Made by a program: the position numbers and the translations under genes. From Lachnospiraceae bacterium TWA4 (lineage in GTDB: Bacteria; Bacillota; Clostridia; Lachnospirales; Lachnospiraceae), in assembly GCA_000875945.1 (NCBI GenBank), contig JPZU01000001.1, positions 1,962,122 through 2,005,982 on the forward strand: 43,861 nt of DNA. Direction: 5' to 3'. Below the pieces are notes generated by a model. The model was given only the letters and a program-made list of their open reading frames with translations, had not been told where the DNA came from and did not search any database. Shown one piece after another: positions 8,725-16,786 of the stretch (position 1 is its first letter; each line of letters begins with the position of its first letter).

Positions 8725-9239
8725 ATGACAGATCCCCTTACAATTTACAAATTAATGATTCTATTCATGTTAAAGCAAGTGCCATTTGCACTGACTAATA
8801 CACAGATGTTAAATTTCTTTTTAGATAAGGAATATACGAATTATTTTACATTTCAGACTGCCTTAAATGAGTTAGAATCCTCTGGTTTAATTTCTTGTCA
8901 GAGTACTCATCGTACAACCAGATATGAGCTTACAGAATCTGGCAATGAAACACTGTCTTTTTTATTAATCAGTTAACACCAAAGATTATTAAAGAAATTA
9001 GAGAATATTTAGATGAAAATAAACTAGAACTTCGTCATGAATCAAATGTGATTTCTGATTATCATCAATTAACCAATCGAACTTATGTAGTGCATTGTGA
9101 ATTAAAGGAAGATTATTTAACGAAATTTAGTATGGAATTTACCGTTCCTACAGAAAAAGATGCCCAACATCTATGTGAGAACTGGGAGAGAGATTATGAA
9201 GAAATTTATGCGTTCACAATGAGTACATTAACTAATTAA
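8725..9239 (+). CDS. DUF4364 family winged-helix-like protein (frameshifted in this sequence)
   Basis: The first 83 codons (MTDPLTIYKLMILFMLKQVPF...) look like a winged-helix DNA-binding fold: LTNTQMLNFFLDKEYTNYFTFQTALNELESSGLI followed by a TRYELTESG wing. The frame stops at 8974-8976. The downstream frame (NQLTPKIIKEIREYLDENK ... YEEIYAFTMSTLTN) clearly continues the same protein. Adding one T to the T6 run at 8958-8963 joins them into 171 residues, the usual size of DUF4364 proteins. It precedes engB in the same direction. The role is not known; a small transcription regulator is a guess from the fold. The break is more likely a homopolymer error than a real pseudogene. Confidence 0.75.
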
Positions 9240-9266
9240 CTAATGAGTATATGAACTAATCAACTA
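9219..9266 (+). repeat. 24-bp tandem duplication between DUF4364 and engB
   Basis: Units 9219-9242 and 9243-9266 are identical at 21 of 24 positions (ATGAGTACATTAACTAATTA versus ATGAGTATATGAACTAATCA over the first 20). The first unit encodes the C-terminus and stop of DUF4364. The second ends at the ATG that overlaps the engB ribosome site. Confidence 0.7.
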
Positions 9267-9280
9267 TGGAGGACAATCTT

Positions 9281-9880
9281 TTGATTATAAAAAATGTAAA
9301 TTTAGAAACAGTTTGTGGTATTACTAGTACTTTACCAAGAAATGCATCGACAGAATTTGCTTTTGCAGGGAAGTCAAATGTAGGAAAATCATCATTAATT
9401 AATGCATTATGCAATCGAAAATCTTATGCAAGAACTTCTTCACAACCAGGTAAAACTCAAACTATTAATTACTATAAGATTAATGATGAGTTTTATTTTG
9501 TAGATTTACCAGGTTATGGTTATGCAAAGGTTTCAAAAACTGATCGAGAAAAATGGGGTAAGATGATTGAGAATTATCTTCATACTTCTAGACAGCTTAA
9601 GGCAATCTTCTTATTAATTGACATTCGTCATGAGCCATCAGAAAATGATAAAAATATGTATGAGTGGATTGTTCACAATGGATTTTATCCAATTGTGATT
9701 GCTACAAAGGCAGACAAGTTAAAGAGAAGTCAGTTACAAAAACATACAAATATGGTTAGAAAGGGACTAGGTGTTCCTGAGAATCAACCAGTGATTGCTT
9801 TTTCAGCTGAGAGTAAATTAGGTAAAGAAGAGATATTGACAATGATTGAGGACTATTTAAATGAAAGAGAAGCTAACTAA
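9281..9880 (+). CDS. engB: Ribosome biogenesis GTPase EngB (YsxC/YihA)
   Basis: Small TrmE-Era-type GTPase needed for large-subunit assembly. Motifs: G1 GKSNVGKS (residues 30-37), G2 region TSSQPGKTQTINYY, G3 DLPGYG, G4 TKADK and a G5-like SAES. The start chosen is TTG 9281, seven bases after GGAGGA (9268-9273), giving MIIKNVNLETVCG, which matches the usual N-terminus. An upstream in-frame ATG at 9266 would add five residues but has no ribosome site and overlaps the Shine-Dalgarno itself. The 199 residues are normal. The 3' end overlaps the next gene by 20 bases, implying translational coupling. Confidence 0.93.
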   Translation: MIIKNVNLETVCGITSTLPRNASTEFAFAGKSNVGKSSLINALCNRKSYARTSSQPGKTQTINYYKINDEFYFVDLPGYGYAKVSKTDREKWGKMIENYLHTSRQLKAIFLLIDIRHEPSENDKNMYEWIVHNGFYPIVIATKADKLKRSQLQKHTNMVRKGLGVPENQPVIAFSAESKLGKEEILTMIEDYLNEREAN

Positions 9881-10358
9881 GAGTGATATCGAAAAGATTC
9901 AAGAAGAAATTGATTACCGAAAAACTATTGTCAGAAAAGAGGCAATTGAAGCAGTAAAATCTGCAAGAGAATATGGAGATTTAAGCGAAAATTTTGAATA
10001 TCATGCAGCAAAAAAGAATAAAAATAAAAATGAAAGTCGAATTCGATACCTTGAACGAATGTTAAAGAATGCAACCGTCATTTCAGAGGATTCCAAAGAG
10101 GATGAAGTCGGTCTTAATAAAAAAATCACTTTGTACTTTGAAGATGATGATTTAGAAGAAGACTATGTATTAGTGACAAGTATTTTAGGAAATTCTTTAG
10201 AAAATCGTATTAGTATTGAATCACCTATGGGAAAAGCAATCTTAGGACATAAAGTAGGTGAACGAGTATTCATTGAAATTTCTAAAGGAAATGGTTATTA
10301 TGTGGTCATAAAGGCAATTGAGGTGGTTGATGTAGATGCTCCAATTAGGAACTATTAA
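9861..10358 (+). CDS. greA: GreA-type transcription elongation factor
   Basis: Binds the RNA polymerase secondary channel and stimulates transcript cleavage to rescue backtracked complexes. The N-terminal coiled coil carries the conserved tip REYGDLSENFEYHAAK (about residues 37-52), followed by the FKBP-like C-terminal domain (SIESPMGKAILGHKVGERVFIEI). The 165 residues are family length. The loop KKNKNKNESR is more lysine-rich than in typical GreA (usually acidic or Gln-rich), so a Gre paralogue is possible. It overlaps engB by 20 bases at the start and the next membrane gene by 23 bases at the end. Confidence 0.85.
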   Translation: MKEKLTKSDIEKIQEEIDYRKTIVRKEAIEAVKSAREYGDLSENFEYHAAKKNKNKNESRIRYLERMLKNATVISEDSKEDEVGLNKKITLYFEDDDLEEDYVLVTSILGNSLENRISIESPMGKAILGHKVGERVFIEISKGNGYYVVIKAIEVVDVDAPIRNY

Positions 10359-11574
10359 ATTAAAGAAAGTATTTGATACGCCAACCAAATTAGAGCATGG
10401 AGATGTGTCCATAATTATTCCTGAAATTTATTTAAATGTGATAACAATCTGGCTAATGGGTGAAAGAAGTAATACGCAGTTAATGTTACTTTTAGCTATT
10501 TGCCAGATTTTATACATTTTTTGTACAATGGGTATAAATACTATTTATACAAGGGAGTTTTATTTTGGCACATTACTTCGATTTCGATTTCGAGCAATTG
10601 AATTAGGCTTTATTATTGGGTGGCTACTGCTATTATTTTTAGGGTATTTACGTAGACCTTATTACATGACTTTATTTTTTATTATATTCTCAGATAAGGC
10701 ACTTGAATCATTAGCGAAGTGTTTTGAACAGGAGGTATTACGTCAAAATAAGAGGTCTAAAGCAATCCCCTATGCAATTTATCGTTTAATTTTACCATTA
10801 ATTATTTATACATTGGTATTGCTAGTCAGTAGGAATATAATCAGCGCTTATTTATGCTTAGTGCTTGCTAAACTTCCATTTGTAATGATTTTTGACTTTT
10901 ATGAAGTTCATAGAATTAAAAAAATTCATTGGCGTTATCAGCCTGAAATGATCGGGAGATTAATGATTTGTTCACTCTCTGATTTTATTCCTAGTCTATC
11001 GTATGCAGTGTTGTTATATTTTCCAAGGATTGTATTGGGGATTATTTGGGGAGGAACGTATTTATCACGTTTTCAGGAATATTTTATTTTAGCACAGGTA
11101 ATATTCCAATTAGTATTTGCATTAATACAGTCTAGGTTTGTTACTGTTTCAAAGGTGTGGGAAGTTTCACAGGAAAGTGAACGACAAAAAGCATTAGTAA
11201 GATTTACATTGGGAGTAATTGTTGCGACTTTTATCTCAATGGTACTACTCTTTGGAATAGGACCAAGTCTTTTGGAGCTACTTTTTAGAAGTTCATTTGG
11301 TGGAATCCTTTATTGGTTTGCCATTGCATTAGGTGTACGCTTATTAAATATTGAATTATACTTTTTATTAACATTAAAAGAGAAGAAAAGTTTAGCAATA
11401 GCGATTCGTTTAATTTGTGCAATTTTCATTGTTATAATTAGTTTAATTTATATTCCAGGTAGTCATAATCCATTAGTGTATACAGCAGTCATTTATACGC
11501 TTGGACGAGTGATTGAAGGTAGTGGATTACTTCTCTATATGGGGATTTTATGTTATTGTTCAAGGGTACTATAG
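10336..11574 (+). CDS. Multi-pass membrane protein, flippase-like (Wzx/MVF-type topology)
   Basis: 412 residues with roughly 10-12 hydrophobic segments separated by short basic loops (for example LLRFRFRAIELGF, EQEVLRQNKRSKAIPY, FYEVHRIKKIHWRYQPEM). Layout and size recall polysaccharide or lipid flippases of the MOP superfamily, but no decisive motif was recognised. Translation probably couples to greA because the ATG (10336) lies inside its last 23 bases, with a GAGGTGG-like site 15 bases before. The C-terminus (YMGILCYCSRVL) ends exactly where a palindromic repeat begins, so the last residues may have been altered by repeat insertion. Confidence 0.6.
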   Translation: MLQLGTIKLKKVFDTPTKLEHGDVSIIIPEIYLNVITIWLMGERSNTQLMLLLAICQILYIFCTMGINTIYTREFYFGTLLRFRFRAIELGFIIGWLLLLFLGYLRRPYYMTLFFIIFSDKALESLAKCFEQEVLRQNKRSKAIPYAIYRLILPLIIYTLVLLVSRNIISAYLCLVLAKLPFVMIFDFYEVHRIKKIHWRYQPEMIGRLMICSLSDFIPSLSYAVLLYFPRIVLGIIWGGTYLSRFQEYFILAQVIFQLVFALIQSRFVTVSKVWEVSQESERQKALVRFTLGVIVATFISMVLLFGIGPSLLELLFRSSFGGILYWFAIALGVRLLNIELYFLLTLKEKKSLAIAIRLICAIFIVIISLIYIPGSHNPLVYTAVIYTLGRVIEGSGLLLYMGILCYCSRVL

Positions 11575-11617
11575 CCTCCCTCTTGAGGGAGGTGGCTGCG
11601 AAGCAGACGGAGGGAGT
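11574..11617. repeat. Short-form member of the CTCCCTC palindromic family
   Basis: GCCTCCCTCTTGAGGGAGG, then a small stem (GGCTGCGAAGCAGAC) and GGAGGGAGT. It begins over the last base of the membrane-protein stop codon. The same short form occurs at 6954-6998. The 75 bases to the next repeat show nothing recognisable. Confidence 0.7.
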
Positions 11618-11691
11618 ATTTTTAGAAAATTTTCCGTTGAATAATTTATTCCTAACAATATAATACATTTAAAACGATATAGTATCCGTGT

Positions 11692-11776
11692 ACTCCCTCA
11701 GTCGGCTTTAGGCATTAGGACTCCGTCAGCTTTGCTGACACCTCATGCCAAGCGACAGCTCCCTCAAGAGGGAGCC
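11692..11776. repeat. Long-form member of the CTCCCTC palindromic family
   Basis: An 85-bp unit reading ACTCCCTCAGTCGGCTTTAG, then GCATTAGGACTCCGTC, a small AGCTTTGCT stem, ACACCTCATGCC and GCTCCCTCAAGAGGGAGCC. It is the inverse of the copies at 7044-7126 and 16591-16675. A MITE-end-like TTTGAACAGTAAC follows at 11786-11798 and may be a relic of the other repeat family. Confidence 0.75.
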
Positions 11777-11832
11777 TGAGCAATGTTTGAACAGTAACTA
11801 TATTAGATTGAAAAAAAGTCTTAGATTGGCTC

Positions 11833-11861
11833 TTGCAATTTATAAATTCCTATGCTATAAT
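11833..11861 (+). promoter_or_regulatory. rpmE promoter with overlapping inverted repeat
   Basis: TTGCAA (11833-11838), 17 bases and TATAAT (11856-11861). TTCCTATG (11847-11854) in the spacer is exactly complementary to CATAGGAA (11872-11879) just downstream of the start point, so an operator is possible. The 60-base leader also has a small hairpin (GATGGT...ACCATC, 11895-11911) before the ribosome site; a ribosomal-protein leader role is unproven. Confidence 0.6.
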
Positions 11862-11935
11862 CTGTAAGGTTCATAGGAACTTAAAACTAAAAACGATGGT
11901 TGGAAACCATCTTGGAAAGGTTAAAAGGTGATAAA

Positions 11936-12136
11936 ATGAAAGAAGGAATTCATCCTAATTATTATCAGGCAAAAGTTGTTTGCAACTGTGGTAACGAATT
12001 TGTAACAGGTTCTACTAAGAGCGATATCCACGTAGAAATTTGTTCAAAGTGTCACCCATTCTACACAGGACAGCAGAAATCAATCGCTGCTCGTGGACGT
12101 ATTGATAAATTCAATCGTAAATATGGTGTTAAATAA
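11936..12136 (+). CDS. rpmE: 50S ribosomal protein L31, zinc-binding form
   Basis: 66 residues starting [20 protein letters not shown]. The four cysteines C16, C18, C36 and C39 make the zinc site of the C+ paralogue, in contrast to the zinc-free form used under zinc starvation. ATG 11936 was chosen because AAGGTG lies just before it and because the family starts with MK(E/K)GIHP; an upstream in-frame ATG at 11900 would add 12 unrelated residues through the leader hairpin. It is followed by a strong terminator and stands as its own transcript. Confidence 0.96.
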   Translation: MKEGIHPNYYQAKVVCNCGNEFVTGSTKSDIHVEICSKCHPFYTGQQKSIAARGRIDKFNRKYGVK

Positions 12137-12152
12137 GAAACTTTACAAAATT

Positions 12153-12184
12153 AGGTTGGGGCATGAGCCTCAACCTATTTTTCT
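12153..12184 (+). terminator. Intrinsic terminator after rpmE
   Basis: AGGTTGGGGC and GCCTCAACCT pair around an ATGA loop, followed by ATTTTTCT. The T tract merges with the first 17-bp repeat unit before prmC. Confidence 0.85.
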
Positions 12185-12231
12185 ATGAAAAGAATAATTC
12201 TATGAAAAGAATGATTCTATGGAGAGAATAA
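12181..12231 (+). repeat. Three 17-bp tandem units forming the prmC leader
   Basis: TTCTATGAAAAGAATAA (12181-12197), TTCTATGAAAAGAATGA (12198-12214) and TTCTATGGAGAGAATAA (12215-12231) are adjacent. The third unit differs from the others by A-to-G changes that create GGAGAG, the likely ribosome site for the ATG at 12233. Confidence 0.85.
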
Positions 12232-12232
12232 C

Positions 12233-13045
12233 ATGAAATATTGTGAACTTTTAAAAAATGCCCAAAAAGAATTAGAAGATCTTGCTGAAGGAACTGTGGA
12301 TGCTTGGATTTTGTTTTCTGAGGCATTTTCTATGAGTAGGGCAGAATATTTTATGAAGATGAATGAAGAAGTGTCACAGACTAGTCCATTTGAAGAATGG
12401 ATAGAACTTCGAAAAACTCATCTTCCCGTTCAATATATTATAAAAAGTGCTTCGTTTATGGGCTATGAATTTTTTGTCAATGAACATGTCTTGATTCCAA
12501 GGCAGGACACAGAAGTTTTAGTTGAAGAAGCATTAAAATTAAAAGCAAATAAAGTGTTAGATATGTGCACAGGTTCTGGCTGTATTGCAATTAGTTTAGA
12601 ACTTCTTAGTGGAGCAAAGGTGATGGCTGTTGATATCTCAAAAGAAGCTTTAAAGGTAGCTAGTATAAATTGTGAGAATCTTATGTGCACAAATGTAGAC
12701 TTGATAGAAAGTGATTTATTTGATAAAATAGAGGATAAATTTGAATTGATTGTCTCTAATCCTCCTTATATTCCTACAAAAGTTATTGAAGAACTAGACT
12801 TAGAAGTTAAAGATCATGAACCTCTTCTTGCTTTAGATGGAAGTGAAGATGGATTGGAATTTTATAGACGACTAGCAAAAGAAAGTAAGGATTACTTAGT
12901 TTCAGATGGAAGCTTACTTATGGAAATAGGCTGTGAGCAGGCCATGGATGTTTCAAATTTATTAGAAAAAGAAGGATATAAAGAAATTCAGGTTATTAAA
13001 GACCTAGCCGGTCTTGACCGAGTGATAAAAGCTAGATGGAGGTAA
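12233..13045 (+). CDS. prmC: Peptide chain release factor N5-glutamine methyltransferase
   Basis: SAM-dependent enzyme that methylates the glutamine of the GGQ loop of release factors. It has an N-terminal helical domain, an HVLIPRQDTEVLVEEAL linker, the SAM site DMCTGSGCIAISLEL and the NPPY catalytic motif at N176 (SNPPYIPTKVIEEL). The 270 residues are normal. It ends eight bases before prfA, whose product is its substrate, a widely conserved pairing. The ribosome site comes from the third repeat unit just upstream. Confidence 0.96.
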   Translation: MKYCELLKNAQKELEDLAEGTVDAWILFSEAFSMSRAEYFMKMNEEVSQTSPFEEWIELRKTHLPVQYIIKSASFMGYEFFVNEHVLIPRQDTEVLVEEALKLKANKVLDMCTGSGCIAISLELLSGAKVMAVDISKEALKVASINCENLMCTNVDLIESDLFDKIEDKFELIVSNPPYIPTKVIEELDLEVKDHEPLLALDGSEDGLEFYRRLAKESKDYLVSDGSLLMEIGCEQAMDVSNLLEKEGYKEIQVIKDLAGLDRVIKARWR

Positions 13046-13053
13046 AATAAAAG

Positions 13054-14130
13054 ATGTTTGATCGTTTAGAAGATATTCTCATGCACTATGAGGAACTTAT
13101 GAACTCATTAAATGACCCTTTTGTAGCAAACGACCAGAGACGTTTTCGTAAATTAATGAAAGAGCAGTCAGATCTTGCTCCAATTGTAGAGGCATATAAG
13201 GCATATAAGCAGGCAAATCAGGATGTTGAAGATAGTGTAGCAATGCTTGAGGAAGAAAATGATGAAGATATGCGCCAGATGTTAAAAGAAGAACTTTCTG
13301 ATGCAAAAGATCGTATCGTAGAATTAGAGCAAAAGCTTAAGATTTTACTTCTTCCAAAAGATCCTAATGATGATAAGAACGTTGTCGTAGAAATTCGTGC
13401 AGGTGCAGGTGGAGATGAAGCAGCTTTATTCTCAGCAGAACTTTATCGTATGTACTGCCGTTTTGCAGAACGTAATCGTTGGAAGACAGAGCTTGTCAGT
13501 GTCAATGAAAGTGGAATTGGTGGATTTAAAGAAGTTGTATTTATGATTTCTGGACAGGGTGCTTATTCCAAATTAAAGTATGAAAGTGGTGTTCATCGTG
13601 TACAGCGTGTACCAGAGACAGAGTCTGGTGGACGTATTCATACGTCTACAAGTACTGTAGCAATTATGCCAGAAGCAGAAGAAGTCGATGTAGAACTTGA
13701 TTTAAATGATTGCAAGTTCGATGTATTCCGTGCATCAGGAAATGGTGGACAGTGTGTAAATACGACAGACTCTGCAGTACGTTTAACTCACCTTCCAACA
13801 GGTATTGTTATTTCTTGTCAGGATGAAAAATCACAGCTTAAAAATAAAGAGAAGGCTTTAAAAGTACTTCGCTCTAGATTGTATGATTTAGAGTTAGCAA
13901 AAAAACAAGCAGCAGAATCAGCTGAACGTAGAAGTCAGATTGGTACAGGTGATCGTTCAGAGAAGATTCGTACCTATAACTTCCCACAGGGACGAGTAAC
14001 TGAACATCGTATTAAGTTAACACTTTATAAAATTGATTCCATCATGGATGGAGATTTATATGAAATTATTGATAGTTTAATTGCAGCAGATCAGGCAGCA
14101 AAGTTAAGTCAGTTAAATGAGGAAGCATAA
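13054..14130 (+). CDS. prfA: Peptide chain release factor 1
   Basis: Recognises UAA and UAG in the ribosomal A site and triggers peptide release. The 358 residues have the normal RF1 layout. The codon-reading PxT element is PET at 187-189 ([10 protein letters not shown]), distinguishing it from RF2 (SPF). The catalytic GGQ is at 231-233 ([16 protein letters not shown]). Many genes here end in TAA. It lies in a tight cluster with prmC upstream and an LCP gene six bases downstream. Confidence 0.97.
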   Translation: MFDRLEDILMHYEELMNSLNDPFVANDQRRFRKLMKEQSDLAPIVEAYKAYKQANQDVEDSVAMLEEENDEDMRQMLKEELSDAKDRIVELEQKLKILLLPKDPNDDKNVVVEIRAGAGGDEAALFSAELYRMYCRFAERNRWKTELVSVNESGIGGFKEVVFMISGQGAYSKLKYESGVHRVQRVPETESGGRIHTSTSTVAIMPEAEEVDVELDLNDCKFDVFRASGNGGQCVNTTDSAVRLTHLPTGIVISCQDEKSQLKNKEKALKVLRSRLYDLELAKKQAAESAERRSQIGTGDRSEKIRTYNFPQGRVTEHRIKLTLYKIDSIMDGDLYEIIDSLIAADQAAKLSQLNEEA

Positions 14131-14136
14131 ATAAAA

Positions 14137-15210
14137 ATGAAAAAAGTAAAAATGCTGCTAGTCTATGTAGTCTTATTAATTGGAATAGTAGCAGTAGCTC
14201 TTTTGGCGTATCGTTTATCTATGACACCTAAAGAGCTTGTGACAGAACCTAATTTTAAGTTAGTTCCTGGCGCAGAAGATGAAGAACAAGTAGAGAATAT
14301 GGAAAACTATGAGACGTTAGTAGTTACTCCAACAGCTGTTTCAGAAATTGAGAAATTACCGGAGAAGGAAAAGGAATCAACGGATTATTCTCACTATCTT
14401 TTATTAGGCGTGGATACGAGAGATAGTATAAAAACTAGTAAAAGTGATGCGGTGATGTTATTGTCAATTAATGAACTAAAAGGCAGAGTTTTAATCACAA
14501 CCATTCCTAGAGATTTATATGTATATATTAAGGGAAAAGGTTGGGATAAACTAGCGTATGCATATTCGTATGGAAAGTCTGAGTTAGTAAAGCAGACGAT
14601 AGAAAATAATTTAGATATATCAATTAAAGGATATTTTACAATAGACTTTGAAGGATTAGAACATATAGTAGATGAATTAGGGGGACTTACGCTCTTTTTG
14701 ACCGAAAAAGAAAGCAATCATATTCGAGACTTTTTTAAAGTTGAAGGAACAGAGGCTGGTCAAAATCAATTAAACGGCAAGCAAGTCGTTGCGTATAGTC
14801 GTATTCGTCTAATTGATTCTGATTTTCAAAGAATGAATCGAGAATATACTATTTTATCTGCCTTTTATGACAAATTAAATAAGTATTCGAAGACAACTTA
14901 TCCAAAACTAATTTCAGAGCTTTATGACTATTTAAAAACAGACTGTACGTTAGCTAAATGTATAGATATTATTTCTGTAATTGAAGAAGAAGGCTTAGAA
15001 CAAATGGATACGTACCCATTAGTAAAGAGCAAAGATGGCTATGGACGAATTATTGATGGAGTTTATTATTTTGTCTTAGATGATATGAAAGAGTGTATTA
15101 GTCAGTGGCATGCCTATTTGGGTGATAATTATAAACCATCAACATACTTTCAGATGATTTCAGATAGTCTAGCAAATATAATATTAGAATCAAAGGGTAT
15201 TGCTCCCTAG
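14137..15210 (+). CDS. LytR-CpsA-Psr (LCP) family cell-wall glycopolymer ligase
   Basis: LCP enzymes attach teichoic acid-like or capsular polymers to peptidoglycan outside the membrane. The protein has a short cytoplasmic start (MKKVK), one transmembrane helix (residues 6-26) and an extracellular linker rich in Glu. The LCP domain follows: LLLGVDTRD, KSDAVMLLSI, TTIPRDLYVYI, KLAYAYSYG, VDELGGLTLFL and the NGKQVVAYSRIR ... DFQRMNREY segment with the conserved arginines. Length 357. It lies between prfA and glmM, and GlmM supplies a cell-wall precursor, so a wall-building context fits. The polymer handled is unknown. Confidence 0.88.
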   Translation: MKKVKMLLVYVVLLIGIVAVALLAYRLSMTPKELVTEPNFKLVPGAEDEEQVENMENYETLVVTPTAVSEIEKLPEKEKESTDYSHYLLLGVDTRDSIKTSKSDAVMLLSINELKGRVLITTIPRDLYVYIKGKGWDKLAYAYSYGKSELVKQTIENNLDISIKGYFTIDFEGLEHIVDELGGLTLFLTEKESNHIRDFFKVEGTEAGQNQLNGKQVVAYSRIRLIDSDFQRMNREYTILSAFYDKLNKYSKTTYPKLISELYDYLKTDCTLAKCIDIISVIEEEGLEQMDTYPLVKSKDGYGRIIDGVYYFVLDDMKECISQWHAYLGDNYKPSTYFQMISDSLANIILESKGIAP

Positions 15211-15245
15211 CATTGTAGATATTAAAAAATAGGAGGAACTGAACT

Positions 15246-16589
15246 ATGGGTAAATATTTTGGAACCGATGGATTCAGAGGAGAAGTAAACGTTGTATTAA
15301 ATGTTGACCAGGCATTTCAAATTGGACGTTTTCTTGGATGGTATTTTGGAAAAGACCATAAATGCAAAGTTGTTATTGGAAAAGATACAAGAAGAAGTAG
15401 TTATATGCTAGAATATGCACTTGCTTCAGGACTTACAGCTTCTGGTGCAGATGTTTACATGCTTCATGTAACGACAACTCCTAGTGTAGCTTATGTGGTT
15501 CGTACAGAAGATTTTGACTGTGGAATTATGATTTCTGCAAGTCACAATCCATTTTATGACAATGGAATTAAGTTAATGAACAGCAAGGGCGAAAAAATGA
15601 CACAGGATGTCATTGATGAAATTGAAAAGTATTTAGATGGAGAACCTGCAAATCTTCCTTTTGCATATAAAGAGGAGATTGGAACGATTACAGATTATGT
15701 AATGGGTAGAAATAGATATATGGGTTATTTAATCAGCCTTGCAACCCGCTCATTTAAAGGGGTTAAAGTAGGTCTTGATTGCTCGAATGGTAGTGCATGG
15801 TCAATGGCTAAAAGCATCTTTGATGCATTAGGTGCGAAGACTTATGTAATTAACAATCATCCAGATGGAACCAATATTAATAGAGATTGCGGTTCAACAC
15901 ATATTGACGTTTTACAAAAATATGTAAAAGATAATGGATTAGACGTTGGATTTGCCTATGATGGAGATGCTGATCGTTGTCTAGCAGTTGACGAAAATGG
16001 AAATGTTGTAGATGGTGATCTAATTCTCTATGTATGTGGTAAGTATATGAAGGAAACAGGCAGTTTAGATACTAATACAGTTGTGACAACGATTATGTCA
16101 AATATTGGTTTATATAAGGCATTTGATTCAGCAGGTATTCAATACGAAAAGACCGATGTTGGTGATAAATATGTTTATGAAAATATGGCAGCCAATGGTC
16201 ACAAATTAGGTGGAGAACAGTCTGGACATATTATCTTTAGTAAATTTGCTTCTACAGGCGATGGTATTTTAACTTCTCTTAAATTAATGGAAGTGATGCT
16301 AGAAAGTAAAGCAACCTTAGGTGAACTTACAAGAGAAGTCGAGATTTATCCTCAGCTTTTAAAGAATATTCGTGTAAAGAGTAAACCAGAAGTCTTAAAC
16401 GATAAGAAAGTGTTAGAAGCTGTTGATGCAGTTACAGAAAAACTTGGAGATGATGGACGCATCTTAGTAAGACAAAGTGGAACTGAGCCAGTAATTCGTG
16501 TAATGGTTGAAGCTAAAACCGAAGAACTTTGTAAAGAATATGTCGATGGAGTTATTGAAGTTATTAAATCTCAAGGACATGAAGCATAA
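15246..16589 (+). CDS. glmM: Phosphoglucosamine mutase (phosphohexomutase family)
   Basis: Converts glucosamine-6-phosphate to glucosamine-1-phosphate on the way to UDP-GlcNAc. It begins MGKYFGTDGFRGE, the family N-terminus. The phosphoserine loop is ISASHNP with S99, the metal loop DGDADR starts at D239, the sugar-binding loop is GGEQSGHI and the phosphate-binding C-terminal loop is RQSGTEPVIRVM. The 447 residues match GlmM. A strong AGGAGG precedes the ATG. A related phosphomannomutase cannot be wholly excluded, but the GTDGFRGE start and length favour GlmM. Confidence 0.92.
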   Translation: MGKYFGTDGFRGEVNVVLNVDQAFQIGRFLGWYFGKDHKCKVVIGKDTRRSSYMLEYALASGLTASGADVYMLHVTTTPSVAYVVRTEDFDCGIMISASHNPFYDNGIKLMNSKGEKMTQDVIDEIEKYLDGEPANLPFAYKEEIGTITDYVMGRNRYMGYLISLATRSFKGVKVGLDCSNGSAWSMAKSIFDALGAKTYVINNHPDGTNINRDCGSTHIDVLQKYVKDNGLDVGFAYDGDADRCLAVDENGNVVDGDLILYVCGKYMKETGSLDTNTVVTTIMSNIGLYKAFDSAGIQYEKTDVGDKYVYENMAANGHKLGGEQSGHIIFSKFASTGDGILTSLKLMEVMLESKATLGELTREVEIYPQLLKNIRVKSKPEVLNDKKVLEAVDAVTEKLGDDGRILVRQSGTEPVIRVMVEAKTEELCKEYVDGVIEVIKSQGHEA

Positions 16590-16590
16590 A

Positions 16591-16675
16591 GGCTCCCTCT
16601 TGAGGGAGCTGTCGCTTGGCATGAGGTGCCTGCGTAGCAGGCGGAGTCCTGATGCCTAAAGCCGACTGAGGGAGT
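16591..16675. repeat. Long-form palindromic repeat after glmM
   Basis: An 85-bp unit beginning two bases after the glmM stop with GGCTCCCTCTTGAGGGAGC. It contains GGCATGAGGTGCC, a CTGCGTAGCAG stem and CCTGATGCCTAAAGCC, and ends GACTGAGGGAGT followed by TTTTAA. The end hairpins could serve as a terminator for glmM. Confidence 0.8.
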
Positions 16676-16786
16676 TTTAATAAATAAAGTAAATTTTGTA
16701 TAAAAATGAAGAATCAATTAGGCAGGGGTTTAAGTCAAAGGCGACAATGGTTCCTGCCTAAGAGTGTATCTATGGAGGAAAACTAT

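Noticed and set aside
10336-11574. Call as a definite Wzx polysaccharide flippase
   Set aside because: Only topology and size agree; no polysaccharide gene cluster is nearby and no motif is decisive.
12151-12232. Possible CRISPR-like array in the 17-bp units
   Set aside because: Units are directly adjacent with no spacers and only three copies.
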